The notes: generated by a model not told the origin, from the letters alone. A DNA stretch of 59,416 nt from Spirochaetota bacterium (GCA_040756435.1 JBFLZD010000018.1:1-59416); one strand, 5' to 3'; counted from the stretch's first letter, positions 9,293 through 18,292 are shown. Translations and numbers: made by a program.

Positions 9293-10186
9293 CTATTTTT
9301 CTTTTCTGGTAGGTGCCTTATCATAATCACCCTGTGGTTCATAATGCCAGAAATTTATCGGATTTTTTGGATCAAATGTATAAAGACCTCTTTTGTTTTC
9401 CAAAGAAACTCCGAGTTTTTTATTTTTACATTCATTATTAAAATACTCAAGAAGTTTGCATCTATATTTTTCACGATTACTTAATTTATACTCCTTATTA
9501 CAAAAAAGAAGTGGCTGTCGAGAATCTATATAACTTTGATAACAGTCAAAATTATTACGAGAAAAAACTGCCATTCCTGAGAACAAATCTGCAATCTGAA
9601 TTGGATATTCATCATGTGATTTTTTCTCTTTAAAATCTTCAATACTATAATAGGAATCGGTAAAAAAAGATCCAAATATAGTATTAACTAATTCCTGTTT
9701 TTTGCCTTTATTGTCTAAACACTTGCTTATTGTATCCCAGTCGATTCCATTTTTTTCATCCGGGAATATTAACCATCTGCTTCCTCGAGGTCTTTGTTTT
9801 ATTGCATGATTAAGTAGATGAAAAAACATTCTTTCGTAGTTAGCCATATCATCTCTTCCTTTGACATTGTGGCGACTATCCTGAGTATCCCATACTATAG
9901 TATCAACTCTTAAATCGAAAGTTAAAATATTATTTAAAACAAAATCAATAAGCTTTTCAGCACAAAAATAGTATTTAGCATCTTTTAATTTTTGCCATTT
10001 AAACTCCTTAATACCAGATTCTAACATAATAGATCTAATTGAGTTACAGAATTCTTTATATTTTGATTTCTTAAATGAAAAAGCGGATAAACTTCTATAC
10101 CTCGAGTCTGTTATATAACTTTCGTCAGTAAACATGATATATTCTGTTGTGATATAATCATGTTGTTTAACTTCAGCGTTTAGCAT
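9293..10186 (-). CDS. DUF3800-like protein
   Basis: A 297-aa protein. The N-terminal YIMFTDESY, the following RVDTIVWDTQDS (near residue 93) and a late acidic IQIADLFSG (near 196) match the pattern of DUF3800 proteins, a family with an RNase H-like fold and acidic active-site residues that is common in defence islands. The enzymatic role is not established. The ATG overlaps the stop of the preceding chimeric gene by 7 bases. The sequence is AT-rich, unlike the GC-rich HNH gene just upstream in the operon, which indicates a different origin. Confidence 0.75.
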   Translation of the reverse strand: MLNAEVKQHDYITTEYIMFTDESYITDSRYRSLSAFSFKKSKYKEFCNSIRSIMLESGIKEFKWQKLKDAKYYFCAEKLIDFVLNNILTFDLRVDTIVWDTQDSRHNVKGRDDMANYERMFFHLLNHAIKQRPRGSRWLIFPDEKNGIDWDTISKCLDNKGKKQELVNTIFGSFFTDSYYSIEDFKEKKSHDEYPIQIADLFSGMAVFSRNNFDCYQSYIDSRQPLLFCNKEYKLSNREKYRCKLLEYFNNECKNKKLGVSLENKRGLYTFDPKNPINFWHYEPQGDYDKAPTRKEK

Positions 10187-10665
10187 ACACCCCTCCCTTT
10201 ATAAAAATCTGTATCCCGGAGAGATTTTACTCGATAACCAACCGAAATAATAACATCAAGGTTATAAAAAGCTATTTCACTTTCTACCTTTCTTTTTTCT
10301 TCTTGTTGAACTATCCGGAATTTCCAGATAGTTGAAAAAGTTTCAAGTCCTTCTCCCTTGCAGATGTTTTGGATATGTTCATTTATGGTTCTCACATCTT
10401 TATCAAAGAGTTCACCCATCTGTTTTTGGGAAAGCCAGACCGTTTCATCTTCAAGTCTAACTTCCACACAGAGACCATCTTTTTTATCGTATGGTTTTAA
10501 ATCAACAAACATAGCATTACTTATGTCAATAAAAGGTGGCGATATATCAGTTATTTTAATGACCTTAGCATGTCGATTATTTTCAATAAAATTCTGACTA
10601 CTAAATGCAAAATCCGGCATTATTTCAGCAACATCCCCCAATTTAACTTCCTTCCACTCACTCAT
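10180..10665 (-). pseudogene. Chimera: HsdS N-terminus fused to a RhuM fragment
   Basis: A 161-codon frame starting with ATG at 10665, which shares its A with the stop of the HNH gene. About 66 residues (M-S-E-W-K-E-V-K-L-G-D-V...) are the beginning of an HsdS target-recognition domain. The frame then changes without warning at about residue 67 to VEVRLEDETVWLSQKQMGEL and YNLDVIISVGYRVKSL, which are hallmarks of the RhuM family. RhuM should continue after YRVKSLR with about 150 more residues, but the frame ends in DTDFYKGRGVC. Both halves are therefore truncated: a recombination scar that preserved the reading frame. A working specificity subunit is unlikely. Confidence 0.75.
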
Positions 10666-11216
10666 CACACCCCACCCCCTGGCCTCAGGTCCAGATCCAG
10701 AACCGTTAGTCTTTTTCCGCCCATGTCGCTGTCCAGCGAGCCGTTGCACTCGTGGCAGCAGTATATCGTCTTGAGGTATTTCTTCTCCAGCAGTGGGGGG
10801 ATGATGTCCTGTATTTTAGCGTCGGGATGCATCTCCTTATAAAAGTGGTACAGCCCTTTAGTGCCTTTCTTTGAATTGCAGCTTTTGCATGCCCATATCT
10901 GGTTGTGGATGCCTTGGATGCGGTCGCAGGCGGGGCAGCGTTCGTTTATGCTCAGGGAGCGGGGCACGATGTGCTCCCAGCTCAGGTTCTCCTTGCTTCC
11001 GCAGTAAATGCATTTCTTTTCCGCTTCCATGAGCTGCTTGTCTTCGCGCAGTATTTCCGACCACTTCTTCTCATCGTTCTTCAACTGCTGGAAGGTCTTT
11101 TTGATGAAACCGTAGGAGTGCTTTTTTGCCCCGGGGCCAAGGGCGCTTCTGGCGATTATCTTGGCATACTGATAGTATATCAGGTCGCGTATCGTGCACA
11201 CTTCACGGTCAGGCAT
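10665..11216 (-). CDS. HNH endonuclease family protein
   Basis: A 183-aa protein with an HNH-type zinc finger: CIYCGSKENLSWEHIVPRS at about residues 69-87, then CPACDR and CKSCNSKKG, and a late CCHECNG. The E-H-x-x-P-R-S core and the CxxC pairs are those of HNH nucleases. Start chosen at ATG 11216 (M-P-D-R-E-V), preceded by GGAGGG; the frame also opens further upstream, but without a ribosome site. The DNA is much richer in G+C than its neighbours (42 of 60 bases in 10921-10980), which indicates a separate transfer into the island. It may be a restriction or homing-type nuclease; the target is unknown. Confidence 0.78.
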   Translation of the reverse strand: MPDREVCTIRDLIYYQYAKIIARSALGPGAKKHSYGFIKKTFQQLKNDEKKWSEILREDKQLMEAEKKCIYCGSKENLSWEHIVPRSLSINERCPACDRIQGIHNQIWACKSCNSKKGTKGLYHFYKEMHPDAKIQDIIPPLLEKKYLKTIYCCHECNGSLDSDMGGKRLTVLDLDLRPGGGV

Positions 11217-11430
11217 GGTATCCCTCCAGTTTTGCCAGCATTTTAAGTGACACAATATCCCTATTGAATAGCATTGCAACACCCTGTTCGGTGAAGGCGT
11301 ATGGAAGGTAACGGCGGCCACCCCAACTTGAGGTCACAAATTGTGATCTCAAATTTGAAGAACCACTTGCTGTCGCAAGTTGCGATTTCAAGACAACCAA
11401 TTCATCATCTGTAAGTTGTAAACAAATCAT
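11209..11430 (-). pseudogene. ORF6N-domain gene fragment
   Basis: A 73-codon frame containing QLTDDELVVLKSQ and GGRRYLPYAFTEQGVAML, which belong to the middle of ORF6N-type phage-like DNA-binding proteins (the LPYAFTEQGVAML core). The roughly 60 residues that should precede QLT are missing, and the C-terminus diverges after VAML. It is therefore a remnant. Its ATG overlaps the Fic stop (TAATG), and its own end overlaps the HNH start, so the message is continuous. Inside lies an imperfect inverted repeat encoding the repeated LxSQ segments. ORF6N, RhuM and Fic genes are frequent guests between hsdM and hsdS. Confidence 0.6.
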
Positions 11431-12560
11431 TAAAACATCCTTATATATTCCTCAAAAACAAAAACCCTATTTCTTTGATATCCCGTGGATTCAATCAGTA
11501 TTTTATTTTCTACAAAAGCATTAACAAGATTATTAGCAGCCTTTGGTGAAAGAGTGATCATCTCTTGCACTTCCTTTACGGTTACAACAGGTTTTTTGAA
11601 AAGATGATGCAAGAATTCCATCGCCTGCTTTGATCTTTTGCCCATCGTTAAAATTTTGTGTTTTTCTATGTCTTCCTTTAACTTGATTATTTTTTGCAAA
11701 GTTGTTGCAGCATTTTCAGAAGTTAAAGCCACTCCGTTTAAAAAGAATTTTATCCATTGTCCCAGATCATTTTTTGTTCTAACAAAAGTTAGGTTATCAT
11801 AATAAAGTGTCTTGTTTTTTTCAAAATATTCTGACAAATACAACAGAGGTTTTTCCAGTAAACCATTTGCTACAAGATATAGGGTAATCAGTAAACGACC
11901 TATTCTTCCATTCCCATCAAGAAAGGGGTGTATGGTTTCAAACTGATAGTGAGCAATGGCAATTTTTACTAAGTGTGGGATTTTTAATTCATTATTATTA
12001 AGAAACTTTTCAAAATCAGAAAGTAGTTCTGGTAATTCTGTATGCGCTGGCGGAATAAATACTGCGTCAGCTATGGTAGCTCCGCCAATCCAGTTTTGCG
12101 ATTTTCTAAATTCCCCAGGAGCTTTATGTTCGCCTCTACCACTTGAAAGTAAGATCCAATGAGTATCCCTGATTAATCTGTTTGAGAGAGGCAATTTTTT
12201 GAGGTTCTCTATGGCATTATTCATAGCCTTAACATAATTGTTTACCTCCTTCCAGTCGTCTCGTTTTTCAGGGTCTATATCTTTTTCTTCGTTTAGAGCC
12301 TCTTCAATATTTGTTCTTGTCCCCTCAATGCGACTTGATACTACTGCCTCTTTAAAAATATGCATTTTTATAAACATATCTGTATCTGGCACCAGGCGTG
12401 AAAAAGAGTTCAATTCCCCCAGCTTTAAAGAGGCTTTTTCCAAAAGTTCATTTATGGTTTCATCTGTCCAGACAAAAGGGTGATTTATCTTTTCAGGTAA
12501 AAAATATGAATATTCATAACCCTTTTTATATATACCTGCTTTGAAATCCTTAATATCCAT
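11430..12560 (-). CDS. Fic-family protein with C-terminal winged helix
   Basis: Fic proteins transfer AMP (or a similar nucleotide group) to target proteins. The core motif HPFLDGNGRIGR (residues about 211-222) is complete, and the autoinhibitory S-S-R-I-E-G (about 75-80) identifies the class whose inhibitory helix precedes the Fic core. The last ~90 residues (KKPVVTVKEVQEM ... AANNLVNAFVENKIL) look like a winged helix-turn-helix. ATG at 12560 is preferred because GGGGG lies 5 bases upstream; an in-frame TTG at 12572 is the alternative. The start sits beside two AAAGTAAA inverted repeats that may be its operator. It is a common passenger of type I R-M operons. Confidence 0.9.
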   Translation of the reverse strand: MDIKDFKAGIYKKGYEYSYFLPEKINHPFVWTDETINELLEKASLKLGELNSFSRLVPDTDMFIKMHIFKEAVVSSRIEGTRTNIEEALNEEKDIDPEKRDDWKEVNNYVKAMNNAIENLKKLPLSNRLIRDTHWILLSSGRGEHKAPGEFRKSQNWIGGATIADAVFIPPAHTELPELLSDFEKFLNNNELKIPHLVKIAIAHYQFETIHPFLDGNGRIGRLLITLYLVANGLLEKPLLYLSEYFEKNKTLYYDNLTFVRTKNDLGQWIKFFLNGVALTSENAATTLQKIIKLKEDIEKHKILTMGKRSKQAMEFLHHLFKKPVVTVKEVQEMITLSPKAANNLVNAFVENKILIESTGYQRNRVFVFEEYIRMF

Positions 12561-12570
12561 TTTAGCCCCC

Positions 12571-12642
12571 AAAGTAAATTAAAATTTTCCTTATTTTACT
12601 TTCCCGCTCTAAAGTAAAATAAGAAAATCCATATTTTACTTT
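12571..12642. promoter_or_regulatory. Two 32-bp inverted repeats (AAAGTAAA/TTTTACTTT), probable operator
   Basis: Four half-sites stand between hsdM and fic: AAAGTAAA at 12571-12578, TTTTACTTT at 12594-12602, AAAGTAAAA at 12611-12619 and TTTTACTTT at 12634-12642. They form two 32-bp inverted repeats spaced exactly 40 bp apart, so the four half-sites fall on the same face of the helix at near-integral turns. Likely an operator, perhaps for the winged helix at the end of the Fic protein itself (inference). The second repeat touches the hsdM stop codon. Confidence 0.6.
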
Positions 12643-14183
12643 CACTGCAGTTTCACCTTTTTTAAGTTTTCAAGAATAAGCTGGTTTAGTCTTGCCTCTT
12701 CCTTTAACTGCTCTTCAAACTCAGCTTTTAGTTTGGTAAATCGCTCATTAAATTCAAAGTCATCTTCATCATCGGGAAGTCCCACATAGCGACCCGGGGT
12801 AAGCACATAATCCAGTTCACGCACCCGTTCAATGTTGACAGAACAGCAGAAACCTTTGATGTCCTGGTATTTTCCATTGGGATTGCGCCAGTTGTGGTAG
12901 GTAGAAGCAATCTTTTCAATGTCTTCTTTTGAAAATTCACGGGTTCTGCGATTGATGAGGTGTCCAAGGTTTCGGGCATCAATAAACAATATCTCATCCC
13001 TTCTGTTTCTGAACTTTCCGTTTGCCTTATTCCTGCTCACAAACCAGAGGCAGGCAGGAATCTGTGTATTCAGAAATAACTTTGGCGGAAGGTTAACAAT
13101 GCAATCAACCAGACGGGCTTCTATGAGTGCCTTTCTTATTTCTCCTTCGCCAGATGATTTAGAAGTAAGCGACCCTTTTGCCAGAACAAAACCAGCAACA
13201 CCACTCGGTGCAAGGTGATAAATGAAGTGTTGTATCCAGGCATAGTTAGCATTGCCGGTCGGAGGAACCCCATATTGCCATCTTGCATCCTTTCTTAATA
13301 GCTCACCACCCCAGTCGCTGTCGTTGAACGGTGGATTGGCAATAACAAAATCAGCCTTCAGGTCTTTATGGGCGTCGTTCAAAAAAGAGCCTTCGCTGTT
13401 CCATAAAACCTGCGAACTATCAATACCACGAATGGCAAGATTCATTTTACAAAGTCGCCAGGTGGTCTGGTTGCTCTCTTGTCCATAAATAGAAATATCG
13501 TTAATTCTACCCTGATGACTCATAACAAATTTTTCCGACTGAACAAACATTCCACCAGAGCCGCAGCATGGGTCAAAGACTCTACCACTAAAAGGTTCAA
13601 GCATCTCTACCAGAAGCTCAACAACACTTTTGGGCGTATAGAACTGACCCCCCTTTTTCCCTTCTGCAAGGGCAAATTGACCAAGGAAATACTCAAAAAC
13701 ATGCCCCAGAATATCTGCACTTCTTGCTTTTGCATCTTTAAGGGCAATGTTACCAATTAAATCTATTAAACCACCAAGACTTGTTGGATCAAGATTACCC
13801 CGTGCATAAACCTTTGGTAAAACTCCTCTAAGCGAAGGATTTTCTCTCTCGATCGCATCCATTGCGTCATCAACTACCTTGCCAATATCTGGCTGTTTTG
13901 CTTTTGATTGAAGATATGACCATCGGGCTACCGGCGGAACAAAAAAGACATTTTCTGCTTTATATTCGTCCCTGTCCTCTGGATCAGCTCCGGCATACTC
14001 TCCTTCGCCCTTCAGCAATTTTTCATACAGACTTTCAAATGAATCGGAAATGTATTTAAGGAAAATAAGCCCTAAAACTATATGTTTATACTCGGCAGCG
14101 TCAATATTCTTTCTGAGTTTGTCGGCTGCTTTCCAAAGTTGCGTTTCAAGAGGTTCTATTTGCTGATTATTTTTCTTTGCCAT
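12642..14183 (-). CDS. hsdM: Type I DNA methyltransferase subunit (HsdM)
   Basis: A 513-aa N6-adenine methyltransferase, full length for the family. The N-terminal HsdM_N helical domain ([22 protein letters not shown] split over residues 13-34) is followed by the SAM-binding motif [10 protein letters not shown] (near residue 203) and the catalytic NPPF (near 282). GGAGATCTAA-ATG gives a clear ribosome site for the start at 14183. It follows a truncated hsdR by a single base and precedes the Fic operator. It is the only intact methylase of island 1 and should pair with the HsdS at 7517-8683. Confidence 0.95.
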   Translation of the reverse strand: MAKKNNQQIEPLETQLWKAADKLRKNIDAAEYKHIVLGLIFLKYISDSFESLYEKLLKGEGEYAGADPEDRDEYKAENVFFVPPVARWSYLQSKAKQPDIGKVVDDAMDAIERENPSLRGVLPKVYARGNLDPTSLGGLIDLIGNIALKDAKARSADILGHVFEYFLGQFALAEGKKGGQFYTPKSVVELLVEMLEPFSGRVFDPCCGSGGMFVQSEKFVMSHQGRINDISIYGQESNQTTWRLCKMNLAIRGIDSSQVLWNSEGSFLNDAHKDLKADFVIANPPFNDSDWGGELLRKDARWQYGVPPTGNANYAWIQHFIYHLAPSGVAGFVLAKGSLTSKSSGEGEIRKALIEARLVDCIVNLPPKLFLNTQIPACLWFVSRNKANGKFRNRRDEILFIDARNLGHLINRRTREFSKEDIEKIASTYHNWRNPNGKYQDIKGFCCSVNIERVRELDYVLTPGRYVGLPDDEDDFEFNERFTKLKAEFEEQLKEEARLNQLILENLKKVKLQ

Positions 14184-15002
14184 TTAGATCTCCTTTCTTG
14201 TTATTACAATATGTCTCAAATATGCATCAAAAGCCTTATATGCCTGGTCTTCAAGTTCAAGACGATCCACCAGAAATAATACACGGCGAGCATTGCCTGT
14301 CCTTAAAAACAATTTTATCAGGGCAGCAGCAACAAGGGTTTTACCGGTACCCGTTGCCATTTCAAAAAGAAACCTGTCCTTACCATCTTTTACAGCATTT
14401 TGAATAGATTTCACAGCCCGCAATTGATAATTTCTCAGGAAACGCAATTTATTCTCTATAATAAATCCCTGTCTGGTTTCCTCATTTTTATAGGATGGAT
14501 CATTTTTATAATCAGGTTTTTGCGTCAGGACAATATAGTCGTCATTGACAATTTCTTCTACAAGACGGTTCTTATCGGGTTTGAAATCAGTATACCCTCT
14601 GACAGTTTCAGGAGAAGGAAATTTGCTTATGATATGTGGGTTCCCTCTTTCTAAATCCCAGAAGTAATGTATATTTCCATTGGTAAGTATAACAAAACGA
14701 CAATTCAAAGCAAGAGCATATTTACGTGCCTGTTCTTTACCAAAAAGTGGATTTTTATCCTGGGACTTAGCTTCTAGGACAACCAGTGGATAGCCTGCCT
14801 CATCCAGAAGGAGAAAATCCACATAGCCATTAGTAGTATGTTCAAAATCTTCACCAAACTCGTTAAGCTTTTGTTTTGTTATCTTAACATTATTTTCTAA
14901 TAAGATATTAGCTTTGCCTTCTTCAGTGTCAAAAAACCTCCAACCTGCCTCTTCCAGCAATTTATTTATTTTTATTCTTGCTTTTGCTTCTTTTTCTGGC
15001 AT
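14184..15002 (-). pseudogene. Truncated HsdR, N-terminal third only
   Basis: About 272 codons of a type I restriction subunit of a different subclass from the one at 1049-4282. It holds the nuclease region (GYVDFLLLDEAGYPLVVLEAKS, split near residues 60-81) and a Walker A segment (MATGTGKTLVAA, near 215), then stops shortly after motif Ia (FLVDRLELEDQAY). The remaining helicase motor and C-terminal domain, normally another 500-600 residues, are absent and hsdM begins at once. Deletion remnant at the head of the operon. ATG 15002 is preferred over the adjacent GTG at 15005. Its promoter may still drive the operon. Confidence 0.8.
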
Positions 15003-15221
15003 CACAAAGATCTTTTAAAGTATATCATAATTGATTTCATTTATAATTTTTAGTCTTATCATTTGTACATAGAAACAATTTTTCACATATTTGCAATTTT
15101 TATTTTATTCAAAATAAAATTTTATTACATTTTTATTTTTTCAAGTCTTTTTTGAAATTTGTAGAAATTACAAGTTTCTAAACCTCTTATCACAAAATTT
15201 TTACTTGCCTGTTTATATGCT

Positions 15222-15251
15222 TTGACGCCATAATGGTATCCCACACATAAT
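15222..15251 (+). promoter_or_regulatory. Candidate sigma-70 promoter for the homocysteine operon
   Basis: TTGACG (15222-15227) and CATAAT (15246-15251) are 18 bases apart, and an AAAGGA ribosome site follows at 15257-15262 before the ATG at 15271. A second overlapping pair (TTGCCT 15205-15210, CATAAT 15229-15234) is also possible. The 15006-15270 interval is otherwise very AT-rich; I see no riboswitch-like stem set. Confidence 0.4.
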
Positions 15252-15270
15252 AACACAAAGGAAATTAATC

Positions 15271-16461
15271 ATGAGTGATATTGTTATAAAGAAAAGCTAT
15301 GAAGAAATAAATGCAAAGATAAAAAAAGGTGATGTAGTTGTTGTCACTGCCGAAGAAATGGCAGGCATAGTAAAATCTGAAGGATACAAGCAAGCCTTCA
15401 AAAAAGTTGACGTGGTGACTACTGGAACCTTTGGTACCATGTGTTCCTCCGGTGCATTTATCAATTTTGGTCATACCCGTCCCAAGATTAAAGCCTCAAA
15501 GGTATGGCTCAACGATGTAGAGGCGTATGCAGGCCTTGCTGTAGTGGATATTTACATTGGTGCAACTCAGGTGCAGGACGATGACCCACTCAACAAAGTA
15601 CATCCAGGACGCTTTAAATATGGTGGTGGACATGTTATTGAGGATTTAATTGCCGGTAAACCCGTCAAGCTTAAAGCAAAAAGCTACGGTACCGACTGCT
15701 ATCCTTTACGTGAATACGAAGCAACAGTAACCATACATGACCTTCGTGATGCATTTTTATACAATCCACGCAATGCCTATCAAAACTATAACTGTGCTGT
15801 CAACCAGTCCAAAAAAACCATATACACCTACATGGGGATACTGCGCCCCAATATGGGAAATGCAACCTACTCAAGTGCCGGGCAGCTAAGCCCTCTGCTC
15901 AATGATCCGTATTACTGGACAATTGGCGTTGGCACCAAAATTTTTTTAGGCGGTACTGTTGGTGCTGTAACATGGCGCGGTACTCAGCATGACCCCAATG
16001 CACCGCGTGGCGATAATGGTGTGGTACGCTCAGGTGCAGGAACCATTGCTGTAACCGGCGATATGAAGCAGATGTCGGCACAATTTATTAAAGGAGCATC
16101 GATTACCGGGTATGGTTGCTCGCTTATGGTTGGGTTGGGTATTCCCATTCCAATTTTAAACGAGGACTTAGCATTCTTTACCGGTGTTTCCGATGACCAG
16201 ATCTTTTGCCAGGTTGTAGATTACGGCTATGACTACCCCAATGCAATAGGACGCGTCATTGCCGAGGTTAGTTATGCACAGCTAAAATCAGGGTTTATTG
16301 AAATTGGTGGCAAACGTATCCCCACTGCACCACTTTCAAGCTATCCCATGGCAAAAAAGATTGCCACAATACTTAAAGATTGGATAACAGGCAATCAGTT
16401 TACTCTGGGTCAGCCACAAATACTACTGCCATCGGTACCCTATGACAAACGTCATGAGTAA
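15271..16461 (+). CDS. Homocysteine biosynthesis protein (HcyBio/DUF39)
   Basis: A 396-aa protein of the DUF39/HcyBio family, which in methanogens and other anaerobes makes homocysteine from aspartate semialdehyde and a sulfur donor. Visible conserved pieces are TTGTFGTMCSSGAF (near residue 50), HPGRFKYGGGHVIEDL (near 110), YGTDCYPLREYE (near 140) and FLGGTVGAVTWRGTQH (near 230). Cysteines at about 54 and 142 are candidates for persulfide chemistry. It is the first gene of a three-gene unit with a UPF0280 protein and a NIL-domain ferredoxin, the arrangement known for this pathway. The assignment rests on family resemblance; the biochemistry is established only in other organisms. Confidence 0.88.
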   Translation: MSDIVIKKSYEEINAKIKKGDVVVVTAEEMAGIVKSEGYKQAFKKVDVVTTGTFGTMCSSGAFINFGHTRPKIKASKVWLNDVEAYAGLAVVDIYIGATQVQDDDPLNKVHPGRFKYGGGHVIEDLIAGKPVKLKAKSYGTDCYPLREYEATVTIHDLRDAFLYNPRNAYQNYNCAVNQSKKTIYTYMGILRPNMGNATYSSAGQLSPLLNDPYYWTIGVGTKIFLGGTVGAVTWRGTQHDPNAPRGDNGVVRSGAGTIAVTGDMKQMSAQFIKGASITGYGCSLMVGLGIPIPILNEDLAFFTGVSDDQIFCQVVDYGYDYPNAIGRVIAEVSYAQLKSGFIEIGGKRIPTAPLSSYPMAKKIATILKDWITGNQFTLGQPQILLPSVPYDKRHE

Positions 16462-17173
16462 CACATTGCCCTACAGAACGCTTTCCACACGTTTTACCAC
16501 CTTTGAGGTGCGTGTTGAAACAACCAATCTTTATATATGCACCCATTCAAATGTATATGATAGGGCGATAGTTCTGGTTAAAAGCTTACGGGAAGATATT
16601 GAGCGCTATAGTGAAAAACACCCACAGTTTCTTCATGCTCTGACCCCGCTTGAGCCTGAATTTGGAGCGCCTGAGGTTGTTCAACGAATGTGCAAAGCTT
16701 CTTTGATGGCAGAAGTTGGTCCCATGGCAGCAGTCGCGGGAGCTATCGCCCAGATGGTGGGGGAAGATTTGCTGCACTACAGCTCTGAGGTCATTGTGGA
16801 AAACGGCGGTGATATATGGGCGTATGTGCGTGAACCTGCAACAATCAGTGTGTTTGCGGGGCGCTCAGCATTTTCAAAAAATTTAGGCATTGCTCTGACC
16901 CCTGGCATGACACCCTGTGGCATCTGTTCGTCATCAGGGAGGTTTGGGCGCTCATTTAGTTTTGGCAAAGCCGATATTGCAACAATCATTGCCACTGATG
17001 CAGCACTGGCAGATGCGGTTGCAACCGCAACCTGTAACTTAGTACAAAGCGATAGTGACTGTACAAACGCTGTATCGTTTGCAACCAGCATATCTGGTGT
17101 AAAAAGCGCACTGGTGATATACTGGAATACGATGGCAGTCAAAGGTTGCATTGAACTTACTGAAATTGAATAA
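16454..17173 (+). CDS. UPF0280 (ApbE-like) protein
   Basis: A 239-aa protein of the UPF0280 family, structurally related to the flavin transferase ApbE. Recognisable segments are TNLYICTH, MAAVAGAIAQMVGEDLL, VENGGDIWAY and GICSSSGRFGRSFSFGKAD. The start is ambiguous: ATG at 16442 lies inside the upstream gene, while ATG at 16454 sits in the overlap ATGAGTAA with the DUF39 stop. The latter was chosen for translational coupling. No Shine-Dalgarno precedes either. The role in homocysteine synthesis is suggested only by gene order. A GCTCTGACCCC word occurs twice inside the gene (16637 and 16892). Confidence 0.82.
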   Translation: MSNTLPYRTLSTRFTTFEVRVETTNLYICTHSNVYDRAIVLVKSLREDIERYSEKHPQFLHALTPLEPEFGAPEVVQRMCKASLMAEVGPMAAVAGAIAQMVGEDLLHYSSEVIVENGGDIWAYVREPATISVFAGRSAFSKNLGIALTPGMTPCGICSSSGRFGRSFSFGKADIATIIATDAALADAVATATCNLVQSDSDCTNAVSFATSISGVKSALVIYWNTMAVKGCIELTEIE

Positions 17174-17185
17174 ACGAGGTTTACC

Positions 17186-17629
17186 ATGGAATCACGAAAT
17201 GTACTGTTAATATTTAATCAGCACATTATGTACAAACCAATCATATACCGTATTGCAAAAGATTTTAATGTGATATTCAATGTGCTTGAAGCAAAAATAT
17301 TGCCCAAACAGGAAGGAAGGCTTATATTGCAGCTATCGGGCCAAACACAGGATCTGGATACATGCATAACCTACCTTAAAAATGAGGAAGTGGTTGTTGA
17401 CATCCTTGCCGATAAAATCCAGCGTGACGAAGACCGCTGCGTGCACTGTGGCGCCTGTACCGCTGTGTGCCGCACCGATGCTCTTGTCATAAACCGTGAT
17501 ACCATGATGGTAGAATTTCATCCCGATCGGTGTGTAGCATGCGGTTTATGCAAACTGGCCTGCCCCGTCAAGGCAATGAGCGGCATCTCCATTGATGTGG
17601 ATTCAGAGGAATTAGCATTAAAATCGTAA
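17186..17629 (+). CDS. NIL-domain 4Fe-4S ferredoxin of the homocysteine operon
   Basis: A 147-aa protein with an N-terminal NIL-like ligand-binding domain (residues 1-75) and two [4Fe-4S] ferredoxin motifs, CVHCGACTAVCRTDAL (about 85-100) and CVACGLCKLACPVKAM (about 115-130). In methanogens a similar protein works with the DUF39 sulfurtransferase as its electron donor. It follows the UPF0280 gene by 12 bases and has a GAGG ribosome site. All three genes share the plus strand and tight spacing, so one transcript is likely. The gene ends just before a convergent small gene. Confidence 0.88.
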   Translation: MESRNVLLIFNQHIMYKPIIYRIAKDFNVIFNVLEAKILPKQEGRLILQLSGQTQDLDTCITYLKNEEVVVDILADKIQRDEDRCVHCGACTAVCRTDALVINRDTMMVEFHPDRCVACGLCKLACPVKAMSGISIDVDSEELALKS

Positions 17630-17646
17630 TAGATGCTCTACACAAC

Positions 17647-18015
17647 CTACTGCGACAGCCAGCTAAAAAATGACAAATCTGACCATATATCCTTGCTAAC
17701 CTTTGGCTTTGCCGGTTTAGCTGGATCAGACGGTTTTGCCGGTTGAGGCGGTTTAGTGGTAAGAATCTGCCTGCTTGGGCGTGGAGCATTTACCGTACCT
17801 GTTATTTTTTCTTTTGGATTCCAGAAAACAAGCTTGCCATTGGTATCAAAACACAAAAGCCCCTGCACCGGCCCCAGCCAGTTTCCGGATTCTACTGACC
17901 ATGCATTATTGTTTATAATAAATGCAATACAATTAATATCCGTATCATAGATGAACTTGCCGGGTTCAATCCATCCAACATGATCACAATCTTTGTCAAA
18001 CAATGGAAATAACAT
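17647..18015 (-). CDS. Small protein with 4-fold beta-flower-like domain
   Basis: A 122-aa protein. The first ~65 residues (LFDKDCDHVGWIEPGKFIYD ... WLGPVQGLLCFDTNGKLVFW) show short repeated beta-hairpin units of the type called 4-fold beta flower: an aromatic or glycine turn, then a short strand. A proline/lysine-rich linker (KPPQPAKPSDPAKPAKPK) and a short hydrophobic tail follow. No signal peptide or catalytic motif is visible. Function unknown. Its start has an AGGAGG-like upstream site (rc of 18016-18023) and shares the 18016-18352 gap with the divergent heat-shock operon. Confidence 0.6.
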   Translation of the reverse strand: MLFPLFDKDCDHVGWIEPGKFIYDTDINCIAFIINNNAWSVESGNWLGPVQGLLCFDTNGKLVFWNPKEKITGTVNAPRPSRQILTTKPPQPAKPSDPAKPAKPKVSKDIWSDLSFFSWLSQ

Positions 18016-18252
18016 TTAGCAATCCTCCTTAATTATTTTATTTGTAATATTGAAATATTTTATTTTTTTTACATGGGAACCGTATGGATAAAATCAACAC
18101 ATTGAATTAAATATTGCAATTAAAAAATTATATAAAATGTAAAAAATAATCATTTTAGGATTATCATCCCTTTTGGGTTATAAAAACGTAGCTATAAAAA
18201 TTAAAAAAATTTTTTTTACATATTTTTTTCACCAAAATTTCCAAATGCCACC

Positions 18253-18286
18253 TTGACGATTTTCGTTTTTATTAGTATTTTATATA
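18253..18286 (+). promoter_or_regulatory. Promoter of the small heat-shock operon
   Basis: TTGACG at 18253-18258 is a near-consensus -35 box. An AT-rich -10 region follows at 18276-18286 (TATTTT at spacing 17, or TATATA at spacing 22). The CIRCE operator begins 7 bases downstream. The rest of the 18016-18352 gap is AT-rich, without other features I can name. Confidence 0.5.
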
Positions 18287-18292
18287 CAGAAA

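Noticed and set aside
15006-15270. SAM-type riboswitch before the homocysteine operon
   Set aside because: No ordered set of stems or conserved core could be found in this AT-rich leader.
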